Assembly: GCA_001423545.1 (NCBI GenBank)
Contig: LMOK01000003.1
Coordinates: 1,116,001 to 1,180,000 of the forward strand
Reading direction: 5' to 3'
Source of the DNA: Orlajensenia sp001423545
GTDB lineage: Bacteria > Actinomycetota > Actinomycetes > Actinomycetales > Microbacteriaceae
Length of the DNA stretch: 64,000 nucleotides
Positions 16,874-25,244 of this stretch are shown piece by piece (position 1 is the first letter of the stretch; each line of letters starts with the position of its first letter). The translations under genes were made by a program, and so were the position numbers. The notes beneath the pieces were generated by a model, which saw only the letters and a list, made by a program, of their open reading frames with translations, did not search any database and was not told the DNA's origin.

Positions 16874-17703
16874 TCCGGTTCGGAATGGTGCTCCGCTACA
16901 TCCTGCTGTTCCTCGGGGCACTCGTCTTCCTGTTCCCCTTCTACTACATGGTCGTCGGCTCGCTGCAGGCCACGCCCGACTCGAGCCCGGCGGGGGCCTT
17001 CCCGGCACCCGGCAACCTGACGCTCGACAACTACGTGGCGGTCAACGAGCGCATCAACCTGCTGCAGGGGCTGGTCAACTCCGGCATCTTCACCGGCGGC
17101 GTTCTCCTCGGAACAGTCGTGTTCGGGCTCCTGGCCGGGTATGCGCTCGCCGTGCTCTCGTTCCGCGGGCGAGGCACGATCTTCGCGCTCGTGCTGCTGG
17201 TGCAGGTCATCCCGTTCCAGCTGCTGATGATCCCGCTCTACGTGATGATCGCCCGCAACTACGGACTCAGCGACAACTACCTGGGCATGATCCTGCCGTT
17301 CTTCATCAGTTCGGTGGCCGTGCTCATCTTCAGGCAGTACTTCCTGCAGTTGCCGAAGGACCTGTTCAACGCCGCCCGCATCGACGGTGCCGGCGAGCTG
17401 CGCATCCTCTGGAGCGTCGCCATTCCGCTGGTGCGACCGGCGCTGCTCACAGTGGTGCTGCTCACCTTCATCGGTCCGTGGAACGAGTTCCTCTGGCCGT
17501 TCCTCATCACCAAGGAGGCGTCGATGCAACCTCTCGCCGTCTCGCTCGCCAACTACATCTCCTCGATCGCGGCGTCGACGGCGAACCCCTTCGGTTCCCT
17601 GCTCGCCGGAGCCGTCGTGCTCGCGGTGCCCGTCGTGGTGCTGCTGATCATCTTCCAGCGTCAGTTCGTCTCGAACGACATCGGATCGGGAGTGAAGGGA
17701 TGA
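16870..17703 (+). CDS. sugar ABC permease, MalG/UgpE type
   Basis: A 277-residue membrane protein. Six spans are visible, with the EAA loop KDLFNAARIDGAGELRILWSVAIPL near residue 165 and the characteristic FIGPWNEFLWPF near residue 203. It is the second half of the sugar channel. It overlaps both neighbours by four bases, so the two permeases and the GH130 enzyme are translationally coupled. This ties the imported sugar to that enzyme. Confidence 0.88.
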   Translation: MIRFGMVLRYILLFLGALVFLFPFYYMVVGSLQATPDSSPAGAFPAPGNLTLDNYVAVNERINLLQGLVNSGIFTGGVLLGTVVFGLLAGYALAVLSFRGRGTIFALVLLVQVIPFQLLMIPLYVMIARNYGLSDNYLGMILPFFISSVAVLIFRQYFLQLPKDLFNAARIDGAGELRILWSVAIPLVRPALLTVVLLTFIGPWNEFLWPFLITKEASMQPLAVSLANYISSIAASTANPFGSLLAGAVVLAVPVVVLLIIFQRQFVSNDIGSGVKG

Positions 17704-18779
17704 CCATGCAGATTCCATACGCGCTCACTCGGGCCGGCGTCATCATGACGCCGGAGCCCGGCAACGATCTCGAGGCCGAGGGGGTGCTCAACCCGGCGAC
17801 GGCCCGCGCCGCGAACGGCGAGTTGTACCTGTTCCCCAGGCTCGTGGCATCCGGCAACGCCTCCAGGGTCGGCATCGCGCGCATCGTGCTGGACGACGGA
17901 GTACCCGTCGGCGTGGAACGCGAGGGCATCGTGCTCGAGCCCGACCGCGGGTGGGAGCACGGCGTCGGCAACGGGGGCGTCGAGGATCCGCGCATCACGC
18001 GCATCGACGAACTCGGCCTGCACGTGATGACCTACGTCGCGTACGGTCCCCTCGGCCCCCGCACGGCCATCGCCGTGTCGGAGGACCTGCGGGACTGGCA
18101 GCGCCTCGGCCCGGCGCTCTTCGCCTATGACGACGCCCTCGATGCCGACCTCAACCTGTTCCACAACAAGGACACCGTGTTCTTCCCGGAAACCGTGACG
18201 GGGCCGGACGGAGTGCGCAGCCTCGCCGTGCTGCACCGGCCGATGTGGGACCTCGACGAGGTGAAGGCGGGTCAGGGAGTGCGGACTCCCGCGAACGTGC
18301 CCGATGCGCGGCAGTCCATCTGGATCAGCTTCGTGCACCTGGCCGACGTCGAGAAGGACCTGGCCGCCCTCACGTTCTGGCGCAACCACCGCTTCCTGGC
18401 CGGCCCCGAGTATCCGTTCGAGGCGCTCAAGATCGGCGGCGGACCGGCTCCGCTGCGGGTCCCGGAGGGCTGGCTGGTGCTGCACCACGGGGTGACCGGC
18501 ACCATCACGAGCGCCTTCGACCAGCAGCAGAACGTGAACTACGCGGTCGGGGCCATGATCCTCGACGCCGACGACCCCACCCGGGTGATCGCCCGCAGCC
18601 CGGAACCGCTGCTCGCCCCGGAGACCGAGGAGGAGCGCAGCGGCATCGTGCCCAACGTGGTCTTCCCCACGGCCATCGAACTCATCGACGGCGTGCACTG
18701 GCTGTTCTACGGCATGGCCGACTCGAAGATCGGCGTCGCCAGACTCGATCGCAGTACCGCCCCCGAGACATCTGACTGA
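17700..18779 (+). CDS. glycoside hydrolase family 130 protein (beta-mannoside phosphorylase-like)
   Basis: A 359-residue cytosolic protein with a five-bladed propeller pattern. GGVEDPRIT near residue 95 carries the Asp used as proton donor in GH130, and NLFHNKDTVFFPE near residue 150 and a basic VLHRP are phosphate-site-like. Characterised GH130 members phosphorolyse beta-1,4- or beta-1,2-mannosides to mannose-1-phosphate; a few are hydrolases. It starts at ATG 17700 (MTMQIPY) in a four-base overlap with the permease. The absence of a signal peptide fits action on an imported oligosaccharide. Confidence 0.85.
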   Translation: MTMQIPYALTRAGVIMTPEPGNDLEAEGVLNPATARAANGELYLFPRLVASGNASRVGIARIVLDDGVPVGVEREGIVLEPDRGWEHGVGNGGVEDPRITRIDELGLHVMTYVAYGPLGPRTAIAVSEDLRDWQRLGPALFAYDDALDADLNLFHNKDTVFFPETVTGPDGVRSLAVLHRPMWDLDEVKAGQGVRTPANVPDARQSIWISFVHLADVEKDLAALTFWRNHRFLAGPEYPFEALKIGGGPAPLRVPEGWLVLHHGVTGTITSAFDQQQNVNYAVGAMILDADDPTRVIARSPEPLLAPETEEERSGIVPNVVFPTAIELIDGVHWLFYGMADSKIGVARLDRSTAPETSD

Positions 18780-18791
18780 GGAGTACCTCCC

Positions 18792-20831
18792 ATGACCACC
18801 ATCACGACGCGACGGATGCGGATGGGCATGCTGCTCACGGCCACGCTCGCCGTCACCGGGCTCACAGGCCTGGCGGCTGCGCCGGCGACGGCCGCGCCTG
18901 CGGCATCCGTCACCCCGCTCACCAACCTCGCCCACCTCGACTTCCTGCTCGACATCGCCGAACCCGTCGCCGTCGACGGCCACACCACCTACAGGCTCGA
19001 CGAGGAGCCGCAGCTCGTGCTGCCGTGGACCTACGCCGATGCCCGCGACGGCGGCACCTTCGAACGCGTCGGCGGCGGACCGCTCGACGCGACGACAGGG
19101 GACTGGGGTCAGGGCGCCTACAACGCCGACGACGTGGCTCGCGCCGCCGTCGTCTACCTGCGGCACTGGCAGCTCACGGGCGAGGCATCGAGTCGCACCA
19201 GCGCCTACGAGATGCTGCGATCGCTCGCCTACCTGCAGACCTCGTCGGGAGCGAACTCCGGCAACGTCGTGCTGTGGATGCAGCCCGACGGCGAGCTCAA
19301 CCCGAGCGCCGAGCCCGTCGAGCTTCCGGACCCATCGGACTCCGGCCCGAGCTACTGGACCGCCCGTGCACTCTGGGCCTTCGGTGAGGGCTACGCGGCC
19401 TTCGCCGGGAGCGGCACAGCCGACGATGCCGCCTTCGCGTCCTTCCTCGGCGAGAGGCTCGCCCTCTCGCGTGCGGCGGTCGACACCCAGGTGCTGAGCC
19501 GCTACGGGGAGTACGAGCAGAGCGACGGGCTGAAGGTTCCCGCCTGGCTGATCGTCGACGGGGCTGATGCCTCGGCCGAGGCCGTGCTCGGACTGTCGGC
19601 CTACGTCGACTCGAGTGGCGACCCCGCGGCTCGCGAGACCCTGCGGAAGCTCGCCGAGGGCATCGCCGCGATGGGGGCGGCATCCGGAGCCGACACCAGG
19701 TCCTGGCCCTACGGCGCGATCCTTCCGTGGGCGCAGTCGCGCTCGATGTGGCACGCGTGGGGTTCGCAGATGCCGGCGGCGCTCGCCGCCGCATCCGGAA
19801 CCCTCGGCACGTCGTCTCTCCTGAAGCCGGCCGTGCGCGACGCCGCGGTGTTCACGCCGACCCTGCTGCTCGCCGGCGGACCCGACAACGGCTGGTTCCC
19901 GACTCCGACCGACACCACCCAGATCGCCTACGGCGCCGACTCCCGCCTGCAGTCGCTCCTCGCCGTCGCCGATGCGACGGGCTCCCCGGCCTTCGATCAG
20001 CTCGCGGCCATCCAGGCGGCATGGTTCTTCGGGGCCAACCGGGCCTCGGCGCCGATGTACGACCCGGCCACGGGCGTCACCTTCGACGGACTCGCGCCCG
20101 ACGGCACGATCAACCGCAACGGCGGCGCCGAGAGCACCATCCACGGCCTGCTGTCGATGATCGCCCTCGATGCCCGCCCGGACCTGGCTGCTCGAGCGCA
20201 GGGCGTCACCACGGTGTCGCAGCGCGACGGGCTGCACCTGCTCGAGGCCGAGACCGGCTCGGGCGGAGAGGTGTCGACGCCGGCTTCAGCGTGGACCGGC
20301 GAGTCTCTCTACAGCGGCGACGTGCTCACGGTGAGGACGGGTTCGAAGGCTGTCTTCCCGATCGGCGCCGCCGACCAGCCGCGCATCGTCGAGTCGGTGC
20401 AGTGGATCGAGCCGGGCGACCGGATGCGATCGTTGTGGACGAGCGGCATCCTGCCCCTCGGGCTGCTCTCGATGCGCGGACCGGAGCAGGGCATCAGCCC
20501 GACGCCGGGGGTGCTGCTGCCGCAGGCGCTGCAGCTGCCCGTTCCGGCCCGCGCCACCACGGTGACGATACGGCCGCTGGTCGGAACCGCCACCATCGAC
20601 AACCTCATCGTGCGCCCTCTGGTCTCGCGGATGCTGCTGAGCGGAGCAGCCGGCGACACGCAGCTGCTGCAGTCGGCCGCCCGCATCCCGTGGCCCGCGA
20701 CGGTGGGAGTGGGAGCGGCGGCGTCACTGAGCGTCTACGACGCGTCGGGACGGCTGGTGAGCCAGCGCGACATCGGGGCGTCCGCCAGGACGGTACTCCC
20801 CGCCGGAGGCTTCGCCGTGGTCACCCGGTAG
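18792..20831 (+). CDS. secreted protein with possible alpha-helical toroid fold, probable carbohydrate-active enzyme
   Basis: A 679-residue product with a Sec signal (hydrophobic core to about residue 32, then PATAAPAAS). Residues about 45-480 have repeated helical motifs with aromatic and acidic residues (DWGQGAYNADDVARAAV, SYWTARALWAFGEGYAAF, NGGAESTIHGLLSMIALD), as in (alpha/alpha)6 glycosidases and lyases. The remaining 200 residues look beta-rich. I cannot assign a CAZy family. It follows the GH130 gene after 12 bases, with AGGAG ahead of the ATG, so it may release the oligosaccharide that the operon imports. Confidence 0.6.
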   Translation: MTTITTRRMRMGMLLTATLAVTGLTGLAAAPATAAPAASVTPLTNLAHLDFLLDIAEPVAVDGHTTYRLDEEPQLVLPWTYADARDGGTFERVGGGPLDATTGDWGQGAYNADDVARAAVVYLRHWQLTGEASSRTSAYEMLRSLAYLQTSSGANSGNVVLWMQPDGELNPSAEPVELPDPSDSGPSYWTARALWAFGEGYAAFAGSGTADDAAFASFLGERLALSRAAVDTQVLSRYGEYEQSDGLKVPAWLIVDGADASAEAVLGLSAYVDSSGDPAARETLRKLAEGIAAMGAASGADTRSWPYGAILPWAQSRSMWHAWGSQMPAALAAASGTLGTSSLLKPAVRDAAVFTPTLLLAGGPDNGWFPTPTDTTQIAYGADSRLQSLLAVADATGSPAFDQLAAIQAAWFFGANRASAPMYDPATGVTFDGLAPDGTINRNGGAESTIHGLLSMIALDARPDLAARAQGVTTVSQRDGLHLLEAETGSGGEVSTPASAWTGESLYSGDVLTVRTGSKAVFPIGAADQPRIVESVQWIEPGDRMRSLWTSGILPLGLLSMRGPEQGISPTPGVLLPQALQLPVPARATTVTIRPLVGTATIDNLIVRPLVSRMLLSGAAGDTQLLQSAARIPWPATVGVGAAASLSVYDASGRLVSQRDIGASARTVLPAGGFAVVTR

Positions 20832-20867
20832 ATCCGAAGGGGGTGCGGCGAGTGGCAGGATGGAGGA

Positions 20868-21869
20868 GTGGGTGACCTCCAGCTGGGCTACGCGGCGATG
20901 CTCGAGCAGTTCGCGCCCGCGGAGGCCGTCGCACTGGCGGCCTTCGCCGAGCAGCACGGCTTCCGCGGAGTCATGGCCGACGACCACTTCCAGCCGTGGG
21001 TGCCCCAGCAGGGCCAGGCCGGGTTCGTGTGGAACGTGCTCACGGCCGTGGCCGAGCGCACGACGGGCGACATCGGCCCCGGGGTGACGGCGCCCACCTA
21101 CCGCTGGCATCCCGCGATCGTCGCCCAGGCGTCGGCCACCCTCGCCTCGATGTACCCGGGCAGGCACTGGCTGGGCATCGGCTCGGGCGAGGCGCTGAAC
21201 GAGCACATCGTCGGCGCCTACTGGCCCGAGCCGGCTGAGCGCATCAACCGCATGTTCGAGGCCATCGAGGTGATCTCGAAGCTGTTCACAGCCTCGATCG
21301 CCGGCCGCGACGTCAAGCACTCCGGCCCTCACTTCACGCTCGAGTCCACCCGTCTCTGGACGATGCCGCCCGTCGCCCCCGAGATCTTGGTCGCCACCAG
21401 TGGACCGCTGACAGCGCGTCGGGCAGGTCGCGTCGCCGACGGGCTCATCACGGTCGCCGCGCCGCTGGAGCGCATCGCAGGACTCTTCGATCGGTTCGCC
21501 CTCGGTGCGCGCGATGCGGGCAAGGACCCCGGCACGATGCCCAAGGTGCTGCAGCTGCACCTGTCGTGGGCGCCGACCGACGAGGAGGCGATGCGCAACG
21601 CGCTCGTCGAGTGGCCGAACGGCGGCATGCGGTTCCCGAAGAGCGACATCCGTTCGCCGTTCGAGTTCGAACAGGTCGCGCGGATGGTCCGTCCCGAGGA
21701 CTTCGAGGGCAGAATGGTGATCTCGAGTGATACCGACGTGCACCGCGCGTCGATCCAGAAGTACGCCGACCTGGGCTTCGACCGCATCTACCTGCACAAC
21801 GTGGGCCGCAACCAGCGGGAGTGGATCGAGGTCTTCGGCCGAGACGTGCTCCCCGCCGTCAGGAGGTGA
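20868..21869 (+). CDS. F420-dependent LLM oxidoreductase, Fgd-like paralogue
   Basis: A 333-residue luciferase-like (LLM) protein of the F420-dependent glucose-6-phosphate dehydrogenase family. The active-site Asp-His and Trp (ADDHFQPW near residue 38) and Glu (GSGEALNE near residue 108) match Fgd. The segment that in Fgd carries a phosphate-binding Lys (CTSGKG) reads ITVAAP here, so glucose-6-phosphate is probably not the substrate. The start is GTG 20868, with a CAGGAT hexamer six bases before it and no spaced ribosome site. cofE begins two bases after the stop. Confidence 0.82.
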   Translation: MGDLQLGYAAMLEQFAPAEAVALAAFAEQHGFRGVMADDHFQPWVPQQGQAGFVWNVLTAVAERTTGDIGPGVTAPTYRWHPAIVAQASATLASMYPGRHWLGIGSGEALNEHIVGAYWPEPAERINRMFEAIEVISKLFTASIAGRDVKHSGPHFTLESTRLWTMPPVAPEILVATSGPLTARRAGRVADGLITVAAPLERIAGLFDRFALGARDAGKDPGTMPKVLQLHLSWAPTDEEAMRNALVEWPNGGMRFPKSDIRSPFEFEQVARMVRPEDFEGRMVISSDTDVHRASIQKYADLGFDRIYLHNVGRNQREWIEVFGRDVLPAVRR

Positions 21870-21871
21870 CG

Positions 21872-22642
21872 ATGTATTCCGTCAGTGTGATCGACGACAT
21901 CCCCGAGGTGCGTCCAGGCGACGATCTCGTCGAGCTGATCGGCTCCCGAGCCGAGCTCGCCGACGGCGACATCGTCGTCGTCACCTCGAAGATCGTCTCC
22001 AAGTCGGAGGGGCGGTCCGTCGCGGCGGATGACCGGGAGCAGGCGATCTCGGACGAGACCGTCCGCGTCGTCGCGACCCGCACCACGGCCGATGGCGGCA
22101 CGACCCGCATCGTCGAGAACCGCCTCGGCATCGTGTCTGCTGCTGCCGGCGTCGACGCCTCCAACACCCCCGACGGCACCGTGCTGCTGCTGCCCGTCGA
22201 CCCCGACGGGTCGGCCCGCTCCATCTGCGTCGGACTGCGCGAGCTGAGCGGCGCATCCGTCGGCGTCATCATCTCCGACACCCTCGGGCGGGCCTGGCGA
22301 CAGGGGCAGGTCGATGTCGCGATCGGCGCCGCCGGCGTGCACGTGTTCGACGACCTGCGCGGCACCCTCGACACCAGCGGCAGGCCGCTGAACGTCTCCC
22401 AGCCCTGCGTCGCCGACGAGCTCGCCTCGGCTGGCGACCTGGTCAAGGGCAAGACCGGCGGCACCCCCGTCGCGATCGTGCGCGGTCTCGGTCGCTTCGT
22501 CGGCGACCTCGACCTTCCCGGCGCCGCCACGATCGTGCGGCCGGTGGAGCAGGACATGTTCCGCACCGGCAGCGAGGAGGCCTACGACGAGGGCTACCGC
22601 GACGGCTTCGCCGAGGGCCAGCAGGAGGCCGTCGGCTCATGA
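21872..22642 (+). CDS. cofE: coenzyme F420-0:L-glutamate ligase
   Basis: A 256-residue enzyme that adds glutamates to F420-0. Visible signatures are ADGDIVVVTSKIVSKSEGR near the N-terminus, VIISDTLGRAWRQGQVDVAIG near residue 130 and DELASAGDLVKGKT near residue 185. The length matches archaeal CofE; the C-terminal nitroreductase-like domain of mycobacterial FbiB is absent. A perfect AGGAGG precedes ATG 21872. It ends with a charged tail. It lies in an operon with two F420-dependent enzymes and cofC. Confidence 0.92.
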   Translation: MYSVSVIDDIPEVRPGDDLVELIGSRAELADGDIVVVTSKIVSKSEGRSVAADDREQAISDETVRVVATRTTADGGTTRIVENRLGIVSAAAGVDASNTPDGTVLLLPVDPDGSARSICVGLRELSGASVGVIISDTLGRAWRQGQVDVAIGAAGVHVFDDLRGTLDTSGRPLNVSQPCVADELASAGDLVKGKTGGTPVAIVRGLGRFVGDLDLPGAATIVRPVEQDMFRTGSEEAYDEGYRDGFAEGQQEAVGS

Positions 22643-22697
22643 TCCACTCCGCCACGCACCCGCGTCCGGCATCCGGCACCACGAAAGGCATCACAGC

Positions 22698-23717
22698 ATG
22701 ACGCTCACCCTCGGATACAAGGCATCCGCCGAGCAGTTCGCTCCCCGGGAGCTGGTCGAGATCGCCGTGGCCGCAGAGGCGCACGGCTTCGAGTCGGCGT
22801 TCGCGAGCGACCACTTCCAGCCCTGGCGCCATGAGGGCGGACACGCTCCGTTCTCGCTGGCCTGGATGGCTGCCGTGGGCGAGCGCACCTCGACCCTGCG
22901 CATCGGCACCAGCGTGATGACGCCGACCTTCCGCTACAACCCTGCCGTTCTTGCACAGGCGTTCGCGACCCTGGGCTGCCTCTACCCGGGCCGCATCATC
23001 GCCGGCTTCGGAACCGGAGAGGCGCTCAACGAGATCGCGACGGGCTTCCGCGGGGCGGGGGAGCAGGACTGGCCGGAGTTCAAGGAGCGCTTCGGCAGGC
23101 TGCGCGAGTCGGTACGGCTCATGCGCGCCCTGTGGAGCCAGGACCGCGTCGACTTCGAGGGCGAGTACTACTCCACGCACGGCGCCTCCATCTACGACCG
23201 GCCCGAAGGCGGCATCCCGGTGTACATCGCGGCCGGCGGGCCGACCGTCGCCAAGTACGCGGGGCGCGCGGGAGACGGCTTCATCTGCACCTCGGGCAAG
23301 GGCTGGGACCTCTACACCGAGAAGCTCGTGCCCGCGGTGAAGGAGGGCGCCGAGGCCGGTGACCGCTCCTACGATGACCTCGACCGCATGATCGAGATCA
23401 AGCTCTCCTATGAGGAGACCGAGGAGGCGGCGCTCGAGAACACCCGTTTCTGGGCCCCGCTGGCCCTCAGCGCGGAGCAGAAGTCGAGCATCCACGATCC
23501 GATCGAGATGGAGAAGGCGGCGGATGCCCTGCCGATCGAGAAGATCGCCTCGCGCTGGATCGTGGGCAGCGATCCCGACGCCGTGACGGCCGAGATCGCG
23601 AAGTACGTCGACGCCGGCTTCAACCACCTCGTCTTCCACGCCCCCGGCGAGGACCAGCGGCGCTTCCTCGGCCTGTTCGAACGCGACCTGGCCCCCCGCC
23701 TGCGCGCGCTCCCGTGA
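22698..23717 (+). CDS. fgd: F420-dependent glucose-6-phosphate dehydrogenase
   Basis: A 339-residue LLM enzyme that oxidises glucose-6-phosphate and reduces F420, the main source of F420H2 in actinobacteria. Residues equivalent to those of mycobacterial Fgd1 are present: Asp38-His39 and Trp43 in ASDHFQPW, Glu108 in GTGEALNE, Lys201 in TSGKG, and the later Lys and Arg of the phosphate pocket (EQKSS, SRWIVG). GAAAGG stands nine bases before the ATG. The stop overlaps the cofC start as GTGA. Confidence 0.92.
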   Translation: MTLTLGYKASAEQFAPRELVEIAVAAEAHGFESAFASDHFQPWRHEGGHAPFSLAWMAAVGERTSTLRIGTSVMTPTFRYNPAVLAQAFATLGCLYPGRIIAGFGTGEALNEIATGFRGAGEQDWPEFKERFGRLRESVRLMRALWSQDRVDFEGEYYSTHGASIYDRPEGGIPVYIAAGGPTVAKYAGRAGDGFICTSGKGWDLYTEKLVPAVKEGAEAGDRSYDDLDRMIEIKLSYEETEEAALENTRFWAPLALSAEQKSSIHDPIEMEKAADALPIEKIASRWIVGSDPDAVTAEIAKYVDAGFNHLVFHAPGEDQRRFLGLFERDLAPRLRALP

Positions 23718-24388
23718 CGGCAGGCTGGTCCCTCGTCGTGCCGGTCAAGGGCACGATCGATGCCAAGAGTCGCCTGGGCGATGACCGCTCGGCCCGGGAA
23801 CGGTCATCGCTGGCTCTGGCTTTCGCCCACGACACCGTCGTGGCGGCGGTGGGGAGTGTGCGCGTGGGGCGCGTCTACGTCGTGACGGATGCGGAGATCG
23901 ACTGGCCGGCGACGGCGACGGCGACGGCGGGGACGGGTGCGACGGCGGCGACGGTGGTCGTGGTGCCCGAGGGCGAACGCCGCGGCCTGAACGCGGCGAT
24001 CGAGCGCGGCATCCACGCGGCCGAACGATCCCTGGAGTCTTCTGCGGCAGCTGCCGGCATCGCCGTGCTCCTCGGCGACCTGCCCGCTCTGCGCAGCGAG
24101 GACCTCGATGCGGCTCTCGCGTCGGCCGAGGAGATCGACCGCGGGTTCGTTCCGGATGCCGAGGGCACGGGAACGACGCTGCTCACAGCACGGGCCGGCC
24201 TGCCGTTGGAGCCGAGGTTCGGGGAGGACTCGGCCGCAGCGCACGCCGCGCTCGGACACGTCCGGATGGATGCCGGGACGTCGCTGCGCCGCGACGTCGA
24301 CGTTCCGGCTGCACTGGAGGAAGCCGTGAGGCTGGGAGTCGGCGAGCGCACGCGCGCCGCCCTGTCGCCGCAGAGGATCCGCTCATGA
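23714..24388 (+). CDS. cofC: 2-phospho-L-lactate (or phosphoenolpyruvate) guanylyltransferase
   Basis: A 224-residue CofC/FbiD family nucleotidyltransferase that makes the GPPG or EPPG donor used by CofD. The N-terminal VVPVKGTIDAKSRLG is the nucleotide-binding signature. VLLGDLPALRSEDLD near residue 120 carries the metal-binding Asp. TGTTLLTAR and FGEDSAAAH follow as in the family. A threonine/alanine-rich stretch near residue 70 (ATATATAGTGATAAT) looks like an insert. The GTG start overlaps the fgd stop. Confidence 0.9.
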   Translation: MTAGWSLVVPVKGTIDAKSRLGDDRSARERSSLALAFAHDTVVAAVGSVRVGRVYVVTDAEIDWPATATATAGTGATAATVVVVPEGERRGLNAAIERGIHAAERSLESSAAAAGIAVLLGDLPALRSEDLDAALASAEEIDRGFVPDAEGTGTTLLTARAGLPLEPRFGEDSAAAHAALGHVRMDAGTSLRRDVDVPAALEEAVRLGVGERTRAALSPQRIRS

Positions 24389-25173
24389 CCTCGTTCACCC
24401 GCAAGCGACGTGGTGGTCGCGCCGGGGCCCGCGTGGTGGGTGCCGCCATCGGTGTCATCGGCAGTTTCATCACCGTGGCGCTCTGGGTCGCGTGGCTGCG
24501 GGGTCGGCGGGAGCACTGGCGGGGCACCCTGTCGGGCACGATCCCCGTGAACTCGGCCTACTGGCGGGAACTCGGTTCGAAGCCCGGCGAGATCCTCTAC
24601 GCCGCGATCGGCGACTCGGCGGCGCAGGGCATCGGCGCGAGCCGCCCGGCGCACAGCTACGTCGGATTCCTGGCCCGCGAGCTGCGCAACCGCACCTCGC
24701 GCGCTGTGCGCGTGGCCAACCTCAGCATCTCGGGCGGCACCGTGCGCACGGCCATCGACATCGAGCTGCCGCTGCTCACCGCGCTCGATGCCCAGCCCGA
24801 CATCCTGACCGTGTGCATCGGGGCCAACGACATCGCCGATTTCGATGCCGATCGCTTCGACAGCGACATACGCGAGCTGTTCGCTGCGCTGCCTCCCCAC
24901 GCCATCGTCGCCGACCTGCCGAGCTTCTACTTCCTGCCGGGCGAGAAGAAGGTGCTGGTGGCCAACAGGCTGCTGCGGGCGGCCGCGGCCGAGGTCGGCC
25001 TCGAGGTCGTCGGCCTGCACGCGATCACGAAGCGCCAGGGGCTGTGGGGCGTCTCCACCCAGTTCGCCGGCGACCTCTTCCACCCCAACGATCGCGGCTA
25101 CGCGCTGTGGGCGCGTGCGTTCACGCCAGCGGTCGACCGGCGGCTGGGCGAGGTACTGGCTCAGCTCGACTGA
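24385..25173 (+). CDS. SGNH/GDSL hydrolase with N-terminal membrane anchor
   Basis: A 262-residue protein. A basic start and a hydrophobic span (AAIGVIGSFITVALWVAWL, about 19-38) suggest an outward-facing anchored enzyme. The SGNH blocks are present: GDSAAQGIG (Ser) near residue 77, Gly in ISGGTV, GANDI (Asn) near 148, and DLFHPNDRGY (Asp-His) near 230. It would hydrolyse an ester, perhaps of a lipid or glycan. It overlaps cofC by four bases, although no F420 role is evident. Confidence 0.85.
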   Translation: MTSFTRKRRGGRAGARVVGAAIGVIGSFITVALWVAWLRGRREHWRGTLSGTIPVNSAYWRELGSKPGEILYAAIGDSAAQGIGASRPAHSYVGFLARELRNRTSRAVRVANLSISGGTVRTAIDIELPLLTALDAQPDILTVCIGANDIADFDADRFDSDIRELFAALPPHAIVADLPSFYFLPGEKKVLVANRLLRAAAAEVGLEVVGLHAITKRQGLWGVSTQFAGDLFHPNDRGYALWARAFTPAVDRRLGEVLAQLD

Positions 25174-25232
25174 CGGGATCCGGCGTCGCTGGGGGTTTGA
25201 TGGGGAACCGCCGATTCGCGCCGGTGCAGACG

Positions 25233-25238
25233 TACGCT
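25233..25238 (+). promoter_or_regulatory. -10 hexamer for a leaderless start (LolA-like gene)
   Basis: TACGCT ends six bases before ATG 25245. The same hexamer and spacing recur before the LLM gene at 56147. Confidence 0.5.
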
Positions 25239-25244
25239 GGAACG

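Noticed and set aside
17661..20237. An 858-residue minus-strand open frame over the GH130 and secreted-protein genes
   Set aside because: Antisense shadow; the plus-strand frames have a signal peptide, motifs and ribosome sites.
16870..20831. A missing ATPase gene in the sugar operon as evidence of a broken operon
   Set aside because: Carbohydrate importers of this class in actinobacteria commonly use a shared ATPase encoded elsewhere.
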